Positions 43,203 to 50,942 are shown, counted from the first letter of the stretch. The stretch is DNA of 50,942 nucleotides from Fusibacter tunisiensis (GCF_016908355.1 NZ_JAFBDT010000017.1:1-50942), one strand, 5' to 3'. Numbers and translations are program-made. Notes: generated by a model not told the origin, from the sequence alone.

Positions 43203-43228
43203 ACTTTGAGTGAATTTGGAGTGTGTAT

Positions 43229-44350
43229 ATGATGGAAAAATTTTCAAGTACAAAAGTTTTGGATCAAATTGTCAACAAAACAGCACTGGCCATTGAAGAA
43301 GGCAAAAAAGAAATTTTTGGGATTTCTGAATCTGTTCGCAGAGAAAATGCAACTTTGGAAAGCGAATTGGTTATGACAAAAGCGAAACTTTCCATCATCA
43401 TTAGTGACGTGGACAAGTTGGAAATTCGGACTCAAATGGCGAAAAATATGATCAAAACCATAAATGAACATTTTGATGAATTTGGCGAAAAAGACATCCG
43501 TGAAGCTTATGAACTGTCTGAATCGGTACAACTTTTGTTGTCGAGTAAAAGGCATGAAGAAAGAGAATTGGTTGAAAAGCGCAATACACTTGAACGCATG
43601 TTAAGAAACAACAACGAGATGTTAAAAAAGGCTGAAGTACTTGAAATGAAAGTAAGCGTGGCACTTGAGTATTTAACGGGAAATGTCGTTGAACAAATAA
43701 AAGAAAAAAAAGATATTGGGCTTAAAATTATTGAAGCTCAAGAACAAGAGAAAAAACGAATTTCCAGAGACATACACGACGGACCAGCCCAATCGCTGGC
43801 AAATGTAATATACAAGGCAGAATACGCTTCCAAAGTTATTGACCATGCACCAGGCAAGGCAAAGAAAGAGATTTATGACCTTCAAGAAGATGTGCGCAAC
43901 ATTCTCAATGATATCAGACGGATTATCTACGATTTGATGCCAATGTCTCTGGATGATTTAGGGCTTGTTCCAACGGTTAAGAAATTGGCGATGAATATTA
44001 ACGATTCTTATAAAGTCAAAGTACATCTTAACACTGTTCAGGAGAGCGTTGTTGAAGATTCACTTGTGAATCTCATGGCATTTAGAGTCATTCAAGAGAG
44101 CCTAAATAATATTGTTAAACATTCAAAATCAAAGACAGCTACAATTGACTTGCAGATTCTGGATGATTTTTTGAAAGTTGATATTTGGGATGAGGGCAAA
44201 GGTTTTAATGTTGAAGAAATAGAACACAACCCAAGTGGTTATGGTCTTTATAACATGAAAGAACGTGTGGAGATTGTGAATGGTGATATTTCCATTGAGT
44301 CATCTCCCAAAAAAGGCACACATATAAAATTAAGAATTCCAAATCAGTAA
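43229..44350 (+). CDS. degS: DegS-like sensor histidine kinase
   Basis: A 373-residue soluble kinase with no membrane helix. A long coiled-coil sensor region (about residues 30-160) precedes the HisKA_3 motif KKRISRDIHDGPAQSLAN, with the phospho-accepting His183, and the ATPase domain (N-box RVIQESLNNIVKHSKSK, G-box GKGFN, GYGLYNMKERVE). DegS/DegU of Bacillus control exoenzymes, biofilm and competence. The start at 43229 follows TTGGAG; GTG 43223 and ATG 43232 are alternatives. The degU gene begins 11 nt later, so they are co-expressed. Confidence 0.9.
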   Translation: MMEKFSSTKVLDQIVNKTALAIEEGKKEIFGISESVRRENATLESELVMTKAKLSIIISDVDKLEIRTQMAKNMIKTINEHFDEFGEKDIREAYELSESVQLLLSSKRHEERELVEKRNTLERMLRNNNEMLKKAEVLEMKVSVALEYLTGNVVEQIKEKKDIGLKIIEAQEQEKKRISRDIHDGPAQSLANVIYKAEYASKVIDHAPGKAKKEIYDLQEDVRNILNDIRRIIYDLMPMSLDDLGLVPTVKKLAMNINDSYKVKVHLNTVQESVVEDSLVNLMAFRVIQESLNNIVKHSKSKTATIDLQILDDFLKVDIWDEGKGFNVEEIEHNPSGYGLYNMKERVEIVNGDISIESSPKKGTHIKLRIPNQ

Positions 44351-44361
44351 TGGAGGAAATT

Positions 44362-45012
44362 ATGGATACAATTAGGATTGTAATTGTGGACGATCATGCA
44401 TTAATAAGAGAAGGCCTTAAAAAGTTATTGGAACTTGATCCAAAATTTGAAATTGTTGGATTGGCAGATAACGGAAAAAAAGCGCTAGAAATCGTAGAGA
44501 AAAAAAATCCTGATGTGGTTCTTTTGGACATTAATATGCCAGAATTAAATGGTATTGAGTGTTTGAAAAAACTCAAGCAACAGTTTAGCGATGTAAAGGT
44601 TATTATGTTGACCATACACGACGATTCCGAGTATTTAATTGAAACCGTTAACATTGGCGCTGAAGGGTATGTTTTAAAAGATGCCGACGTTTCCCAACTT
44701 TCAAATGCGATTCAAAAGGTACATAATGGCGAAATATATATTCATCCTTCCTTATCTGGTGTACTTGTAAAAGAGTATAAGCGGAAGGAAGATACTTACA
44801 ACGATCTAAGAAATAGACGGCTAACAAAGCGGGAGTTGGAAGTTTTAAAATTAATTGCTCAAGGCATTAACAACCGAGACATATCGGGTCAATTGTTTAT
44901 CAGTGAAAAAACGGTGAAAAATCATATTTCCAGTATCTTTAAAAAATTAGGTGTAAATGACAGAACGCAGGCAGCCCTCTATGCAATTAAACATAATGTT
45001 ACGAAAATTTAA
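44362..45012 (+). CDS. degU: DegU-like response regulator
   Basis: A 216-residue NarL/FixJ-type regulator. The receiver domain has the acidic pocket IVDDH and the phospho-accepting Asp56 in LLDINMP. The LuxR-type HTH reads RLTKRELEVLKLIAQGINNRDISGQLFISEKTVKNHI. Start at 44362 with GGAGG at 44352-44356; an in-frame ATG 12 nt earlier overlaps the ribosome-binding site. Downstream, the M18 aminopeptidase has its own control region with a perfect 16-bp palindrome, a possible regulatory site. Confidence 0.93.
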   Translation: MDTIRIVIVDDHALIREGLKKLLELDPKFEIVGLADNGKKALEIVEKKNPDVVLLDINMPELNGIECLKKLKQQFSDVKVIMLTIHDDSEYLIETVNIGAEGYVLKDADVSQLSNAIQKVHNGEIYIHPSLSGVLVKEYKRKEDTYNDLRNRRLTKRELEVLKLIAQGINNRDISGQLFISEKTVKNHISSIFKKLGVNDRTQAALYAIKHNVTKI

Positions 45013-45056
45013 TTTACTTGCGCTCGTATAAAATATTTTATATGCTAGAGTTGACA
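45013..45056 (+). promoter_or_regulatory. control region of the M18 aminopeptidase gene
   Basis: A perfect 16-bp palindrome TATAAAATATTTTATA (45027-45042) lies between a possible TTGCGC (45018-45023) and TATGCT (45041-45046), 17 nt apart. The TTGACA at 45051 is too close to the ribosome-binding site to be used as a -35. The palindrome looks like an operator or an A/T-rich binding site. Confidence 0.35.
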
Positions 45057-45090
45057 GAAAATTTCAATTAATAATTCGAGGGGGTTTCCA

Positions 45091-46518
45091 ATGGAAAACA
45101 AAAGTAAGTTTGAAGACTTGTCCAAAGCGCTGAATCATTCTTTTAAAAACGCATGGGAAGCGATGGATGAAGCTGAAACAAAAGTCTGTTTTGAGTTTAG
45201 TGAAGGGTATAAAGCATTTTTAAATGCTGGTAAAACTGAGCGTGAAAGTGCTAGAGAAATTAGAAAATTGGCTGAAGCAAAGGGCTATAAGAATATTGAA
45301 CTCTATTTGAGCGGAAAAGAGAAGTTGGTAAAAGGCTCTAAAATATATGCTGTAAACCGCGATAAATCCATCGTTTTATTTTTAATGGGTGAGAAGCCGT
45401 TAAAAGAGGGCATGAACATTGTTGGTGCGCATATAGATGTACCTAGATTGGATTTAAAGCCATTCCCACTTTATGAAGACAGTGACATGGCGTTTTTTAA
45501 GACGCATTACTATGGTGGTATTAAAAAATATCAATGGACAGCAACACCTTTGGCACTTCATGGTGTAGCAATTGATAAAAACAACAACAGAATTGATATT
45601 GTAATTGGCGAAGATGAGGCCGATCCTGTATTTGCCATCACTGATCTTTTACCACACTTGTCGAAAGATCAAATTTCAAAAACACTTGCTGAAGGCATTG
45701 ATGGAGAAACACTCAATGTTCTTGTGGGTCATATGCCAATGGGTGATGATAAGACAAAAGACAAAATCAAACTTCATATTTTAAATATTTTGAAAGAAAA
45801 ATATGGTTTGGTTGAAGAAGATTTCTTAAGTGCGGAATTTGAAATTGTTCCAGCTGGCAAAGCAAAAGACCTTGGATTTGACAGAAGCATGATTTCGGCT
45901 TATGGACATGACGATCGTGTTTGTAGTTATACGGGTATGATGGCGTTATTAGATCTAGAAAATGTTGAAACCACTGCTGTTGGTATGTTTATGGATAAAG
46001 AAGAAGTAGGCAGTCAAGGGAATACAGGCTCACACTCTAGATTTTTCGAAAACATCGTTGCAGAGTTAATTGCAGTACAAGAAGAAAATTTCACAGATCT
46101 TTACCTCAGAAGAGCAATTTCAAAGACTAAAGTATTGTCTGGTGATGTTGGTGCTGCTTTTGATCCAAATTACGCAGGTGCTTATGAAAAACGCAACTCT
46201 GCTTATGTTGGAAAAGGCGTTCAATTGGTTAAATACACTGGTGCTAGAGGAAAAGGTGGCTGTAATGATGCCAACGCAGAATTCCTTGGTGAAGTCAGAA
46301 ACCTCTTCAATGCAAATGACATTGTTTGGCAAATTGGAGAACTTGGTAAAGTAGATCAAGGTGGCGGCGGTACAATTGCCTATATTCTTGCCAATTCCGA
46401 TGCTGAAGTTGTAGACTGTGGTGTACCGGTATTAAGCATGCATGCACCTTATGAAATCGTGAGTAAAGTAGATGTTTATATGACTTATAAAGCATACAAA
46501 GCATTTTTCAACAGATAA
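45091..46518 (+). CDS. M18 family aminopeptidase
   Basis: A 475-residue zinc aminopeptidase, cytoplasmic, acting on peptides with acidic or neutral N-termini. Metal and active-site residues are in GAHIDVPRLDLKP (HxD), MDKEEVGSQGNTGS (EE pair), SGDVGAAFDPNY and SMHAPYEIVS. The length matches the family. GAGGGGG precedes the start. It stands alone between degU and the OmpR-type system, with a terminator-like hairpin downstream at 46598-46626, and may provide peptide-derived amino acids for fermentation. Confidence 0.95.
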   Translation: MENKSKFEDLSKALNHSFKNAWEAMDEAETKVCFEFSEGYKAFLNAGKTERESAREIRKLAEAKGYKNIELYLSGKEKLVKGSKIYAVNRDKSIVLFLMGEKPLKEGMNIVGAHIDVPRLDLKPFPLYEDSDMAFFKTHYYGGIKKYQWTATPLALHGVAIDKNNNRIDIVIGEDEADPVFAITDLLPHLSKDQISKTLAEGIDGETLNVLVGHMPMGDDKTKDKIKLHILNILKEKYGLVEEDFLSAEFEIVPAGKAKDLGFDRSMISAYGHDDRVCSYTGMMALLDLENVETTAVGMFMDKEEVGSQGNTGSHSRFFENIVAELIAVQEENFTDLYLRRAISKTKVLSGDVGAAFDPNYAGAYEKRNSAYVGKGVQLVKYTGARGKGGCNDANAEFLGEVRNLFNANDIVWQIGELGKVDQGGGGTIAYILANSDAEVVDCGVPVLSMHAPYEIVSKVDVYMTYKAYKAFFNR

Positions 46519-46579
46519 TGGACATAATTTGTTCAAATTTCATTCACGATAACAAATAGATGTTAAGTCATAAATATTG

Positions 46580-46585
46580 TATAAT
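46580..46585 (+). promoter_or_regulatory. -10 element upstream of the response regulator
   Basis: Consensus TATAAT with no good -35. If used, transcription would start about 46592, so the hairpin at 46598-46626 would be in the leader of the regulator mRNA. Confidence 0.45.
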
Positions 46586-46597
46586 GGATATTGAGAG

Positions 46598-46626
46598 AAT
46601 GAGCATTAACTATAATGCTCATTTTT
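46598..46626 (+). terminator. terminator-like hairpin in front of the response regulator
   Basis: A perfect 10-bp stem (46598-46607 with 46614-46623), loop AACTAT, T-run to 46626. It may end the M18 transcript, but it lies downstream of the -10 element, so it could also attenuate the next operon. Confidence 0.8.
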
Positions 46627-46652
46627 CATATTTAAGTTGGAGGGGGATTATT

Positions 46653-47339
46653 ATGAATAAACGCATTTTTGTCATTGACGATGATGAGAACATTAGAGAA
46701 TTAATTTCACTTTACCTAGAAAAAGAAGGCTATGCTGTTGACCAGTTTGAAAGTGGTGAAAAAGGCATTGAAGCATTAAAAATTAGTGCGCCTGATCTGG
46801 TTATGCTCGACATTATGATGCCGGGTATGGATGGGTACGATACGCTTAAAGAAATTCGGAAAATCGGTAAGACACCTGTTATTATGGTAACGGCAAAGGA
46901 TGAGACCTTTGATAAAGTACTGGGCCTTGAGCTGGGGGCAGATGATTACATCGTTAAACCCTTTGAGCCTAAAGAAATGACAGCTCGTGTAAAAGCCGTT
47001 ATCAGACGTTTTCAAAGTTCTGATACAACCAGTACAGATGGGATTGTGAGTGTCCCTAATTTGGTCATTAATATGTCAGATTATAACGTTACGTATTTTG
47101 GTAATGTCTTGGAACTTCCACCTAAGGAGATAGAACTTTTGAATTATCTTGTCAGCAACCCAAATCGTGTTTTCACAAGAGAACAGTTGTTGGACCGCAT
47201 ATGGGGCTATGATTTCTTTGGCGAGACGAGAACAGTAGATGTTCACATAAAGAGATTACGCGAAAAATTTGATCGTGATCAAAATGGATGGGAAATTAAG
47301 ACGGTCTGGGGCGTTGGCTATAAATTTAAGTTGGATTAG
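46653..47339 (+). CDS. OmpR-family response regulator
   Basis: 228 residues: receiver domain with VIDDDENI and phospho-accepting Asp53 in MLDIMMPGMDG, then a winged-helix DNA-binding domain with LPPKEIELLNYLVSNPNRVFTREQL and the TVDVHIKRLREKF wing. It fits PhoP/CssR-type regulators. The true start is 46653 with GGAGGGGG at 46638-46645; the frame is open further upstream, but without a site and across the hairpin. The kinase gene follows after 8 nt. The downstream Hsp20 and HtrA genes suggest a role in envelope or secretion stress. Confidence 0.93.
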   Translation: MNKRIFVIDDDENIRELISLYLEKEGYAVDQFESGEKGIEALKISAPDLVMLDIMMPGMDGYDTLKEIRKIGKTPVIMVTAKDETFDKVLGLELGADDYIVKPFEPKEMTARVKAVIRRFQSSDTTSTDGIVSVPNLVINMSDYNVTYFGNVLELPPKEIELLNYLVSNPNRVFTREQLLDRIWGYDFFGETRTVDVHIKRLREKFDRDQNGWEIKTVWGVGYKFKLD

Positions 47340-47347
47340 AGGGCTTT

Positions 47348-48763
47348 ATGAAGACAATTTTTCATAAATTTGCATTTGTCTATATTTTAATATTTTTAAT
47401 CTCATTTATATTAATCATAGTGGGTGTAAGATCAGTACTTGACATATATTTTGTAAGTCATGAAACGGATTTGATTGTAAAACGCGTCTCCAATTATGAG
47501 GAATTGGTTAATTCCAGATATATTAACTCAATTAGTTTGAACTTGCTTCAAGAACAGATTATGCTTCTAGATGGATATACCGGGGCAAATATTTGGCTGT
47601 TTACAGAAAGTGGTGATTTATACACCACAGAGGTCGATGAAATTTTTATTGATCCCACTAAATATGGAGATTTATCCGCCGATGTTTCTGAGGTGTTTGC
47701 TGGGAAAACAACATCCAGAGAAGTTCTGAACAAGGAAGTTTATGCGGATCGAGTTTTAAGAGTTGGTTATCCCTTTACAGTAGGCGAAACCCGTTATGCT
47801 ATGTTTATTAATGTCCCGATGCCTGAGATTGAAGATACCATTTCAAAAGTTTCCGTGATAATTTTTATCTCTTTATCATTTTCGGGAATACTGGCCGTAT
47901 TTTTGATTTTCTTCATTACACGTCGAATGGGTTATGAGATTCAAGTGATTAACGAGGCTGCTCAGTACATTGCTGAAGGAAACTTTGATAAAAAAATCAT
48001 CATTAACCGGAAAGATGAACTGGGTGATTTGGCGAAAAGTTTCAATATCATGGCTGACAAATTGGACCAGCAAGAAAAAACAAAACGGATGTTTATATCA
48101 AGTCTTTCACACGATCTAAGATCACCGCTAACAAACATAAAAGGGTATACACGTGGGATATTGGATGGCACAATTGAAGTCGAAAAGCAAAATCGTTATT
48201 TAAATATTGTCCTTAACGAGAGTGAAAGGCTTATTAAAATGATCAATGATCTTCTGGATTTATCTAAGATGGAGTCTGGGTCACTTGTGCTGAATAAGAC
48301 GGATTTTGACTTAAACGAAGTCATTGTAAATGTGCTTGATAGCTTTGAGCAGGTTATTATTGAAAAAAGAGTTAAATTGACTGTAGATTTAGCCCACGAT
48401 AAAATTAAAGCCCATGGGGATTATGCTTCAATTCAGCGTATTGTTTTTAACCTTTTGGATAATGCCACAAAATTTGTGGATTTAGATGGTACGATTAGTG
48501 TCCGAACAGAACTAAAAGGGGACAAGTATTACGTTGGGATTAACAACACCGGAAATGTGTTGACAGATAAAGAACTCCAGCGCATTTGGGACCGGTTTAC
48601 AAAACTTGACAAGTCAAGAGGGCTTGAAAAGAAATCATCGGGTCTTGGACTTTCAATTGTTAAAGAGCTTATTAAAGCCCATCACGAAGAGATTAAAGTC
48701 TACAGCAACGAAGATATTGGTGTGGCATTTATCTTTACAGTCTCTACACAAATTTTCAAATAA
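47348..48763 (+). CDS. membrane sensor histidine kinase
   Basis: 471 residues with two membrane helices (about residues 9-28 and 165-190), an extracytoplasmic sensor of about 135 residues, a HAMP linker, the HisKA domain with His255 in SLSHDLRSPLTN, and an HATPase domain with NLLDNATKF and SSGLGLSIVKELIKAH. The orientation and two-gene pairing with the OmpR-type regulator are classical. A sensor of this size and the neighbouring htrA-like gene recall CssS of the Bacillus secretion-stress system, which is an inference from context. Confidence 0.92.
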   Translation: MKTIFHKFAFVYILIFLISFILIIVGVRSVLDIYFVSHETDLIVKRVSNYEELVNSRYINSISLNLLQEQIMLLDGYTGANIWLFTESGDLYTTEVDEIFIDPTKYGDLSADVSEVFAGKTTSREVLNKEVYADRVLRVGYPFTVGETRYAMFINVPMPEIEDTISKVSVIIFISLSFSGILAVFLIFFITRRMGYEIQVINEAAQYIAEGNFDKKIIINRKDELGDLAKSFNIMADKLDQQEKTKRMFISSLSHDLRSPLTNIKGYTRGILDGTIEVEKQNRYLNIVLNESERLIKMINDLLDLSKMESGSLVLNKTDFDLNEVIVNVLDSFEQVIIEKRVKLTVDLAHDKIKAHGDYASIQRIVFNLLDNATKFVDLDGTISVRTELKGDKYYVGINNTGNVLTDKELQRIWDRFTKLDKSRGLEKKSSGLGLSIVKELIKAHHEEIKVYSNEDIGVAFIFTVSTQIFK

Positions 48764-48832
48764 GCTTTATTGATTATTCATATTTTGTTAAAGAAACTGA
48801 CGTAAGATAATTACAGTGGGAGGTGTGTAAAA

Positions 48833-49252
48833 TTGTTGAAGATTAATCCAGAGAAATTCAGTTCTAAGCATAGACAGGCACTCGATCAACTTTTTTACGA
48901 TGTCATGGAGGAAAAAGTCAGCTGTGCTGTAAAAAAAGGCGACCATGTAATCAATACTTTTGATGTGGATGTTCGTGAGAACGATTATGGCTTTCTGGTA
49001 GAAGCAGAGTTGCCGGGCATAAGTATTGAAGAAATTAGCATTGTCTATGAAGATAATTTTTTGAGTATTATTGCAAAAAGGGCTGAAGAAAGCGACTTGG
49101 ATGCATACGGTTTTATACGTCGAGAAAGAAGATACGGCACTTTTAGACGCAACTTTTTAGTGGAGGATGTGGATGTACAAGGCATAAAAGCCACACTAAA
49201 AAACGGCGTTTTAAAAGTAAGTCTCCCTAAAATTTCAAAAGATCTTTATTAA
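48833..49252 (+). CDS. Hsp20/alpha-crystallin small heat-shock protein
   Basis: A 139-residue chaperone with the alpha-crystallin domain from about residue 40. Typical blocks are FDVDVRENDYGFLVEAELPGI, RRERRYGTFRRNFLV and the C-terminal GVLKVSLPK. Small heat-shock proteins hold unfolded proteins in oligomers. The start is TTG at 48833 (or the next TTG), after GGGAGGTG (48818-48825). It lies between the kinase and htrA, in the same direction, with 70 and 21 nt gaps, which supports a shared stress function. Confidence 0.9.
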   Translation: MLKINPEKFSSKHRQALDQLFYDVMEEKVSCAVKKGDHVINTFDVDVRENDYGFLVEAELPGISIEEISIVYEDNFLSIIAKRAEESDLDAYGFIRRERRYGTFRRNFLVEDVDVQGIKATLKNGVLKVSLPKISKDLY

Positions 49253-49273
49253 ATTTTGGTGAGGTGAAGCAAT

Positions 49274-50530
49274 ATGGATTTTGAAAAGTATGACCGAACA
49301 GAAGAAGATATCTTTTATGGGACACCGAGAACGGTAGAAAACACCCCTTCGGGTGGGCCAAAAAAAGGACGTGGCAAGCAATTTTTTGTATTTTTACTGA
49401 TTTTAGCTTTGATCTCCGGAACAACGTATACAATCGGGTATTATTATGGGCAAATCAATTTAAACACATCCAAAATAGAAACACAAGTTCAAACGCTTTT
49501 AAAAGACAATTATGAAGCAGAAATTTACACAGCGGTAGCGGACTACCTAGATGAAAATGGGACAGATGTCCAGCGGATTGATACGGATTATTCGCAAATC
49601 TACGACAACATCAGCGGATCGATTGTGGGCATTACAAGCAAGAAGACCTATTATGACTGGTTTAATATACAAAGACAAACTGGTGGGTCTGGTTCTGGCG
49701 TTGTAGTGGGTGAAACACCGGATGCTTTTTACATTGTTACAAACTTTCATGTGATTGATGGTGCAACTGAAGTTGTGGTGGATATTACAGAAGGTGAAGT
49801 TGCAGAGGCGAAACTGGTAGGGCATGATTCTGATACAGACCTTGCCGTTGTATCCATACAAAAAAGTGACATTTCTGAACTGATTGTAAACACAATGAAG
49901 CCAATTCAAATTGGCGATTCTAATATGCTTAAAGTGGGTGAGCCTGCCATTGCGATAGGGAATCCACTTGGGTATAACCGCACACTGACAGCTGGTTTTG
50001 TGAGTGCACTTGACAGAGATGTTCAAGATGATGCTGGGGTGAAGTATATACAAATTGATGCTGCCATTAATCCTGGGAATTCAGGTGGGGCACTTGTAAA
50101 CCGTAAAGGAGAGCTAGTTGGCATCAACACAGCAAAAATTGTGGACACACAAGTTGAAGGCATTGGATTTGCAATTCCATCCAATACAATGAAACCTATT
50201 GTAGACGAAATTATTGAAAATGGATACGTTTCTAGACCTTATATTGGTATAGGTGGGGTTGAAATTGGTGAAGATGATTCAGAACTCTACGAAATTCCAA
50301 TGGGTGTTATGATTCGTTACATTTATGAAGGGTCTCCTGCTGAAAAGGCTGGCCTAAAAGAGTCAGATCTTATTATTGGTGTAGACAGCGTAAAAGTATT
50401 TACGATGGATGACTTGACTGGATATATTTCAGACCTTAAACCGGGTGATACAATTGATTTAAAAATTATTCGCAATGGCGATGAGAAAATGACTGTTGAA
50501 ATTGTACTTGGAAATAGAGGTCAAAATTAA
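49274..50530 (+). CDS. HtrA/DegP-like serine protease with PDZ domain
   Basis: A 418-residue S1C protease with a cytoplasmic N-terminal tail, one membrane helix (about residues 36-58), a trypsin-like domain with triad His159 (TNFHVI), Asp189 (DTDLAVV) and Ser270 (NPGNSGGALV), and one C-terminal PDZ domain (about 310-405). This is the usual Gram-positive HtrA layout, degrading misfolded exported proteins outside the membrane. GAGGTGA precedes the start. A strong terminator follows. It is the last gene of the probable secretion-stress locus. Confidence 0.95.
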   Translation: MDFEKYDRTEEDIFYGTPRTVENTPSGGPKKGRGKQFFVFLLILALISGTTYTIGYYYGQINLNTSKIETQVQTLLKDNYEAEIYTAVADYLDENGTDVQRIDTDYSQIYDNISGSIVGITSKKTYYDWFNIQRQTGGSGSGVVVGETPDAFYIVTNFHVIDGATEVVVDITEGEVAEAKLVGHDSDTDLAVVSIQKSDISELIVNTMKPIQIGDSNMLKVGEPAIAIGNPLGYNRTLTAGFVSALDRDVQDDAGVKYIQIDAAINPGNSGGALVNRKGELVGINTAKIVDTQVEGIGFAIPSNTMKPIVDEIIENGYVSRPYIGIGGVEIGEDDSELYEIPMGVMIRYIYEGSPAEKAGLKESDLIIGVDSVKVFTMDDLTGYISDLKPGDTIDLKIIRNGDEKMTVEIVLGNRGQN

Positions 50531-50550
50531 AAAATAATAAAAAAAGTGAT

Positions 50551-50582
50551 AAAGACAGGCTTACAGGGCCTGTCTTTTTTTT
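50551..50582 (+). terminator. htrA terminator
   Basis: A 10-bp stem AAAGACAGGC/GCCTGTCTTT (50551-50560 with 50568-50577), a 7-nt loop and a run of eight or more Ts. Confidence 0.93.
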
Positions 50583-50626
50583 GTCAATTGTGGTGTTTAT
50601 TCATAAAAAAGGGTATTTATTTATAT

Positions 50627-50635
50627 TGTTATAGT
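50627..50635 (+). promoter_or_regulatory. extended -10 element for the SLH gene
   Basis: TGTTATAGT at 50627-50635 lies about 20 nt before the GTG start, ahead of the GGGGGGTG site. No -35 is apparent. Confidence 0.4.
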
Positions 50636-50654
50636 GCACAGGGGGGTGTTGTAA

Positions 50655-50858
50655 GTGTTTAAAACCAAAGGTGTTTTGATCTTTCTGAGTTTGATTTTAA
50701 TCGTGTCGTCTGTACCAATGGTGGGGTTTGCAGAACTGATTTCACAAGAGGCACAGCTGTATAGAGACGTTAAGGGTGAGGATTGGGCTAAAGAAGCGGT
50801 ATTATGGTGCCAGGCCAATGGCATTATTCAGGGGACACCAAACCATTATTTTAACTAA
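50655..50858 (+). CDS. N-terminal fragment of an SLH-domain surface protein
   Basis: A 67-residue frame with a signal peptide (MFKTKG, hydrophobic core, VGFAE cleavage region), then the first part of an SLH repeat: YRDVKGEDWAKEAVLWCQANGIIQGTPNHYFN. A full SLH repeat has about 50-55 residues and continues with a Pro and a TRAE block. Here a stop codon follows the FN. The bases after the break form a strongly structured element, so the gene is probably interrupted, not naturally short. GTG start at 50655 with GGGGGG ahead. It would anchor to secondary cell-wall polymers if complete. Confidence 0.6.
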   Translation: MFKTKGVLIFLSLILIVSSVPMVGFAELISQEAQLYRDVKGEDWAKEAVLWCQANGIIQGTPNHYFN

Positions 50859-50942
50859 AATAGCCGAGAAGTCCCCCGCCTCTAAGCCACCTTGCTCACG
50901 GAGTGAGAGTGCAGGTGGGGGATGAATCGGCTTGTTTTTGAC
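50859..50942 (-). mobile_element. probable end of an IS200/IS605-type element (structured end, possible omega RNA)
   Basis: A nested hairpin: AGCCGA (50862-50867) with TCGGCT (50927-50932), TCCCCCGCCT (50872-50881) with AGGTGGGGGA (50913-50922), and CTCAC/GTGAG around 50895-50907. Read on the minus strand it contains a GGCTTAGAGGCGGGGGACTT-like stretch, which I associate with the 3' end of TnpB-carrying elements in clostridia. The gene would then lie beyond the window on the minus strand. No transposase is visible, so the assignment rests on fold and resemblance. Confidence 0.4.

Noticed and set aside
45051-45056. TTGACA as -35 for the M18 gene
   Set aside because: The matching -10 would fall on the ribosome-binding site at 45077-45083, so the transcript would start too late.

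Overview
The window is a low-GC bacterial chromosome segment, most likely from a Gram-positive clostridium. The evidence is strong AGGAGG-type Shine-Dalgarno sites, frequent TTG and GTG starts, an LtaS-like lipoteichoic acid synthase, DegS/DegU-type regulators, SDR-type threonine dehydrogenase, and fermentative amino-acid catabolism. A Fusibacter/Acidaminobacter-like relative is a guess; no rRNA is present to test it. I see no prophage, CRISPR array or complete insertion sequence.

Region by region. 1-966: nine tRNA genes plus the 3' end of a tenth, with a small family of GCGAAGCGA-core hairpin repeats between them. 1058-4187: APH-fold kinase, Bcp peroxiredoxin and ProRS. 4275-7976: ndh2 (with a membrane C-terminal domain), eetA, eetB and a polyprenyl synthase, the core of the flavin-based extracellular electron transfer (FLEET) locus known from Listeria. 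8032-15470: free-methionine-sulfoxide reductase, MFS transporter, GreA, glutaminase, a lipoprotein, a membrane diguanylate cyclase, AsnRS and a DUF1294 protein. 15584-20268: threonine dehydrogenase, ftcD, hutI and fchA (histidine to one-carbon units), then DegV. 20449-26893: aminotransferase, serA, a DUF1015 protein, a long glutamine synthetase and an AI-2E-type exporter. 26972-33146: threonine aldolase, an unknown protein, RluA, a 6S RNA gene, an LtaS-like protein, and an M23 peptidase with a bactofilin. 33296-42657: MarR, a 1796-residue pseudokinase/ATPase/TPR/GAF/GGDEF protein, a YgiQ-type radical SAM protein, hutH and a DUF896 protein. 42672-46518: CheW, DegS/DegU and an M18 aminopeptidase. 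46653-50530: OmpR-type response regulator, histidine kinase, Hsp20 and HtrA, resembling a secretion-stress locus. 50655-50942: an SLH-protein fragment cut off by a structured element that looks like the end of an IS200/IS605-type transposon.

How the genes work together. Much of the metabolism converges on amino acids and one-carbon units. Threonine can leave through a dehydrogenase and an aldolase, histidine through hutH, hutI, ftcD and fchA (urocanase is not here), glutamine through glutaminase, and serine is made by aminotransferase plus SerA. The FLEET core would give such a fermenter an NADH outlet to a quinone and then to extracellular acceptors. Two c-di-GMP synthases, both with intact GGDEF and inhibitory-site motifs, and two two-component systems provide regulation.

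A recurring architectural point is a stable, often terminator-like hairpin placed just upstream of the Shine-Dalgarno site of a co-directional gene, with no room for a new promoter (ndh2/eetA, asnS/DUF1294, 6S RNA/ltaS-like, aminotransferase/serA). The most novel-looking object is the giant pseudokinase-GGDEF protein.
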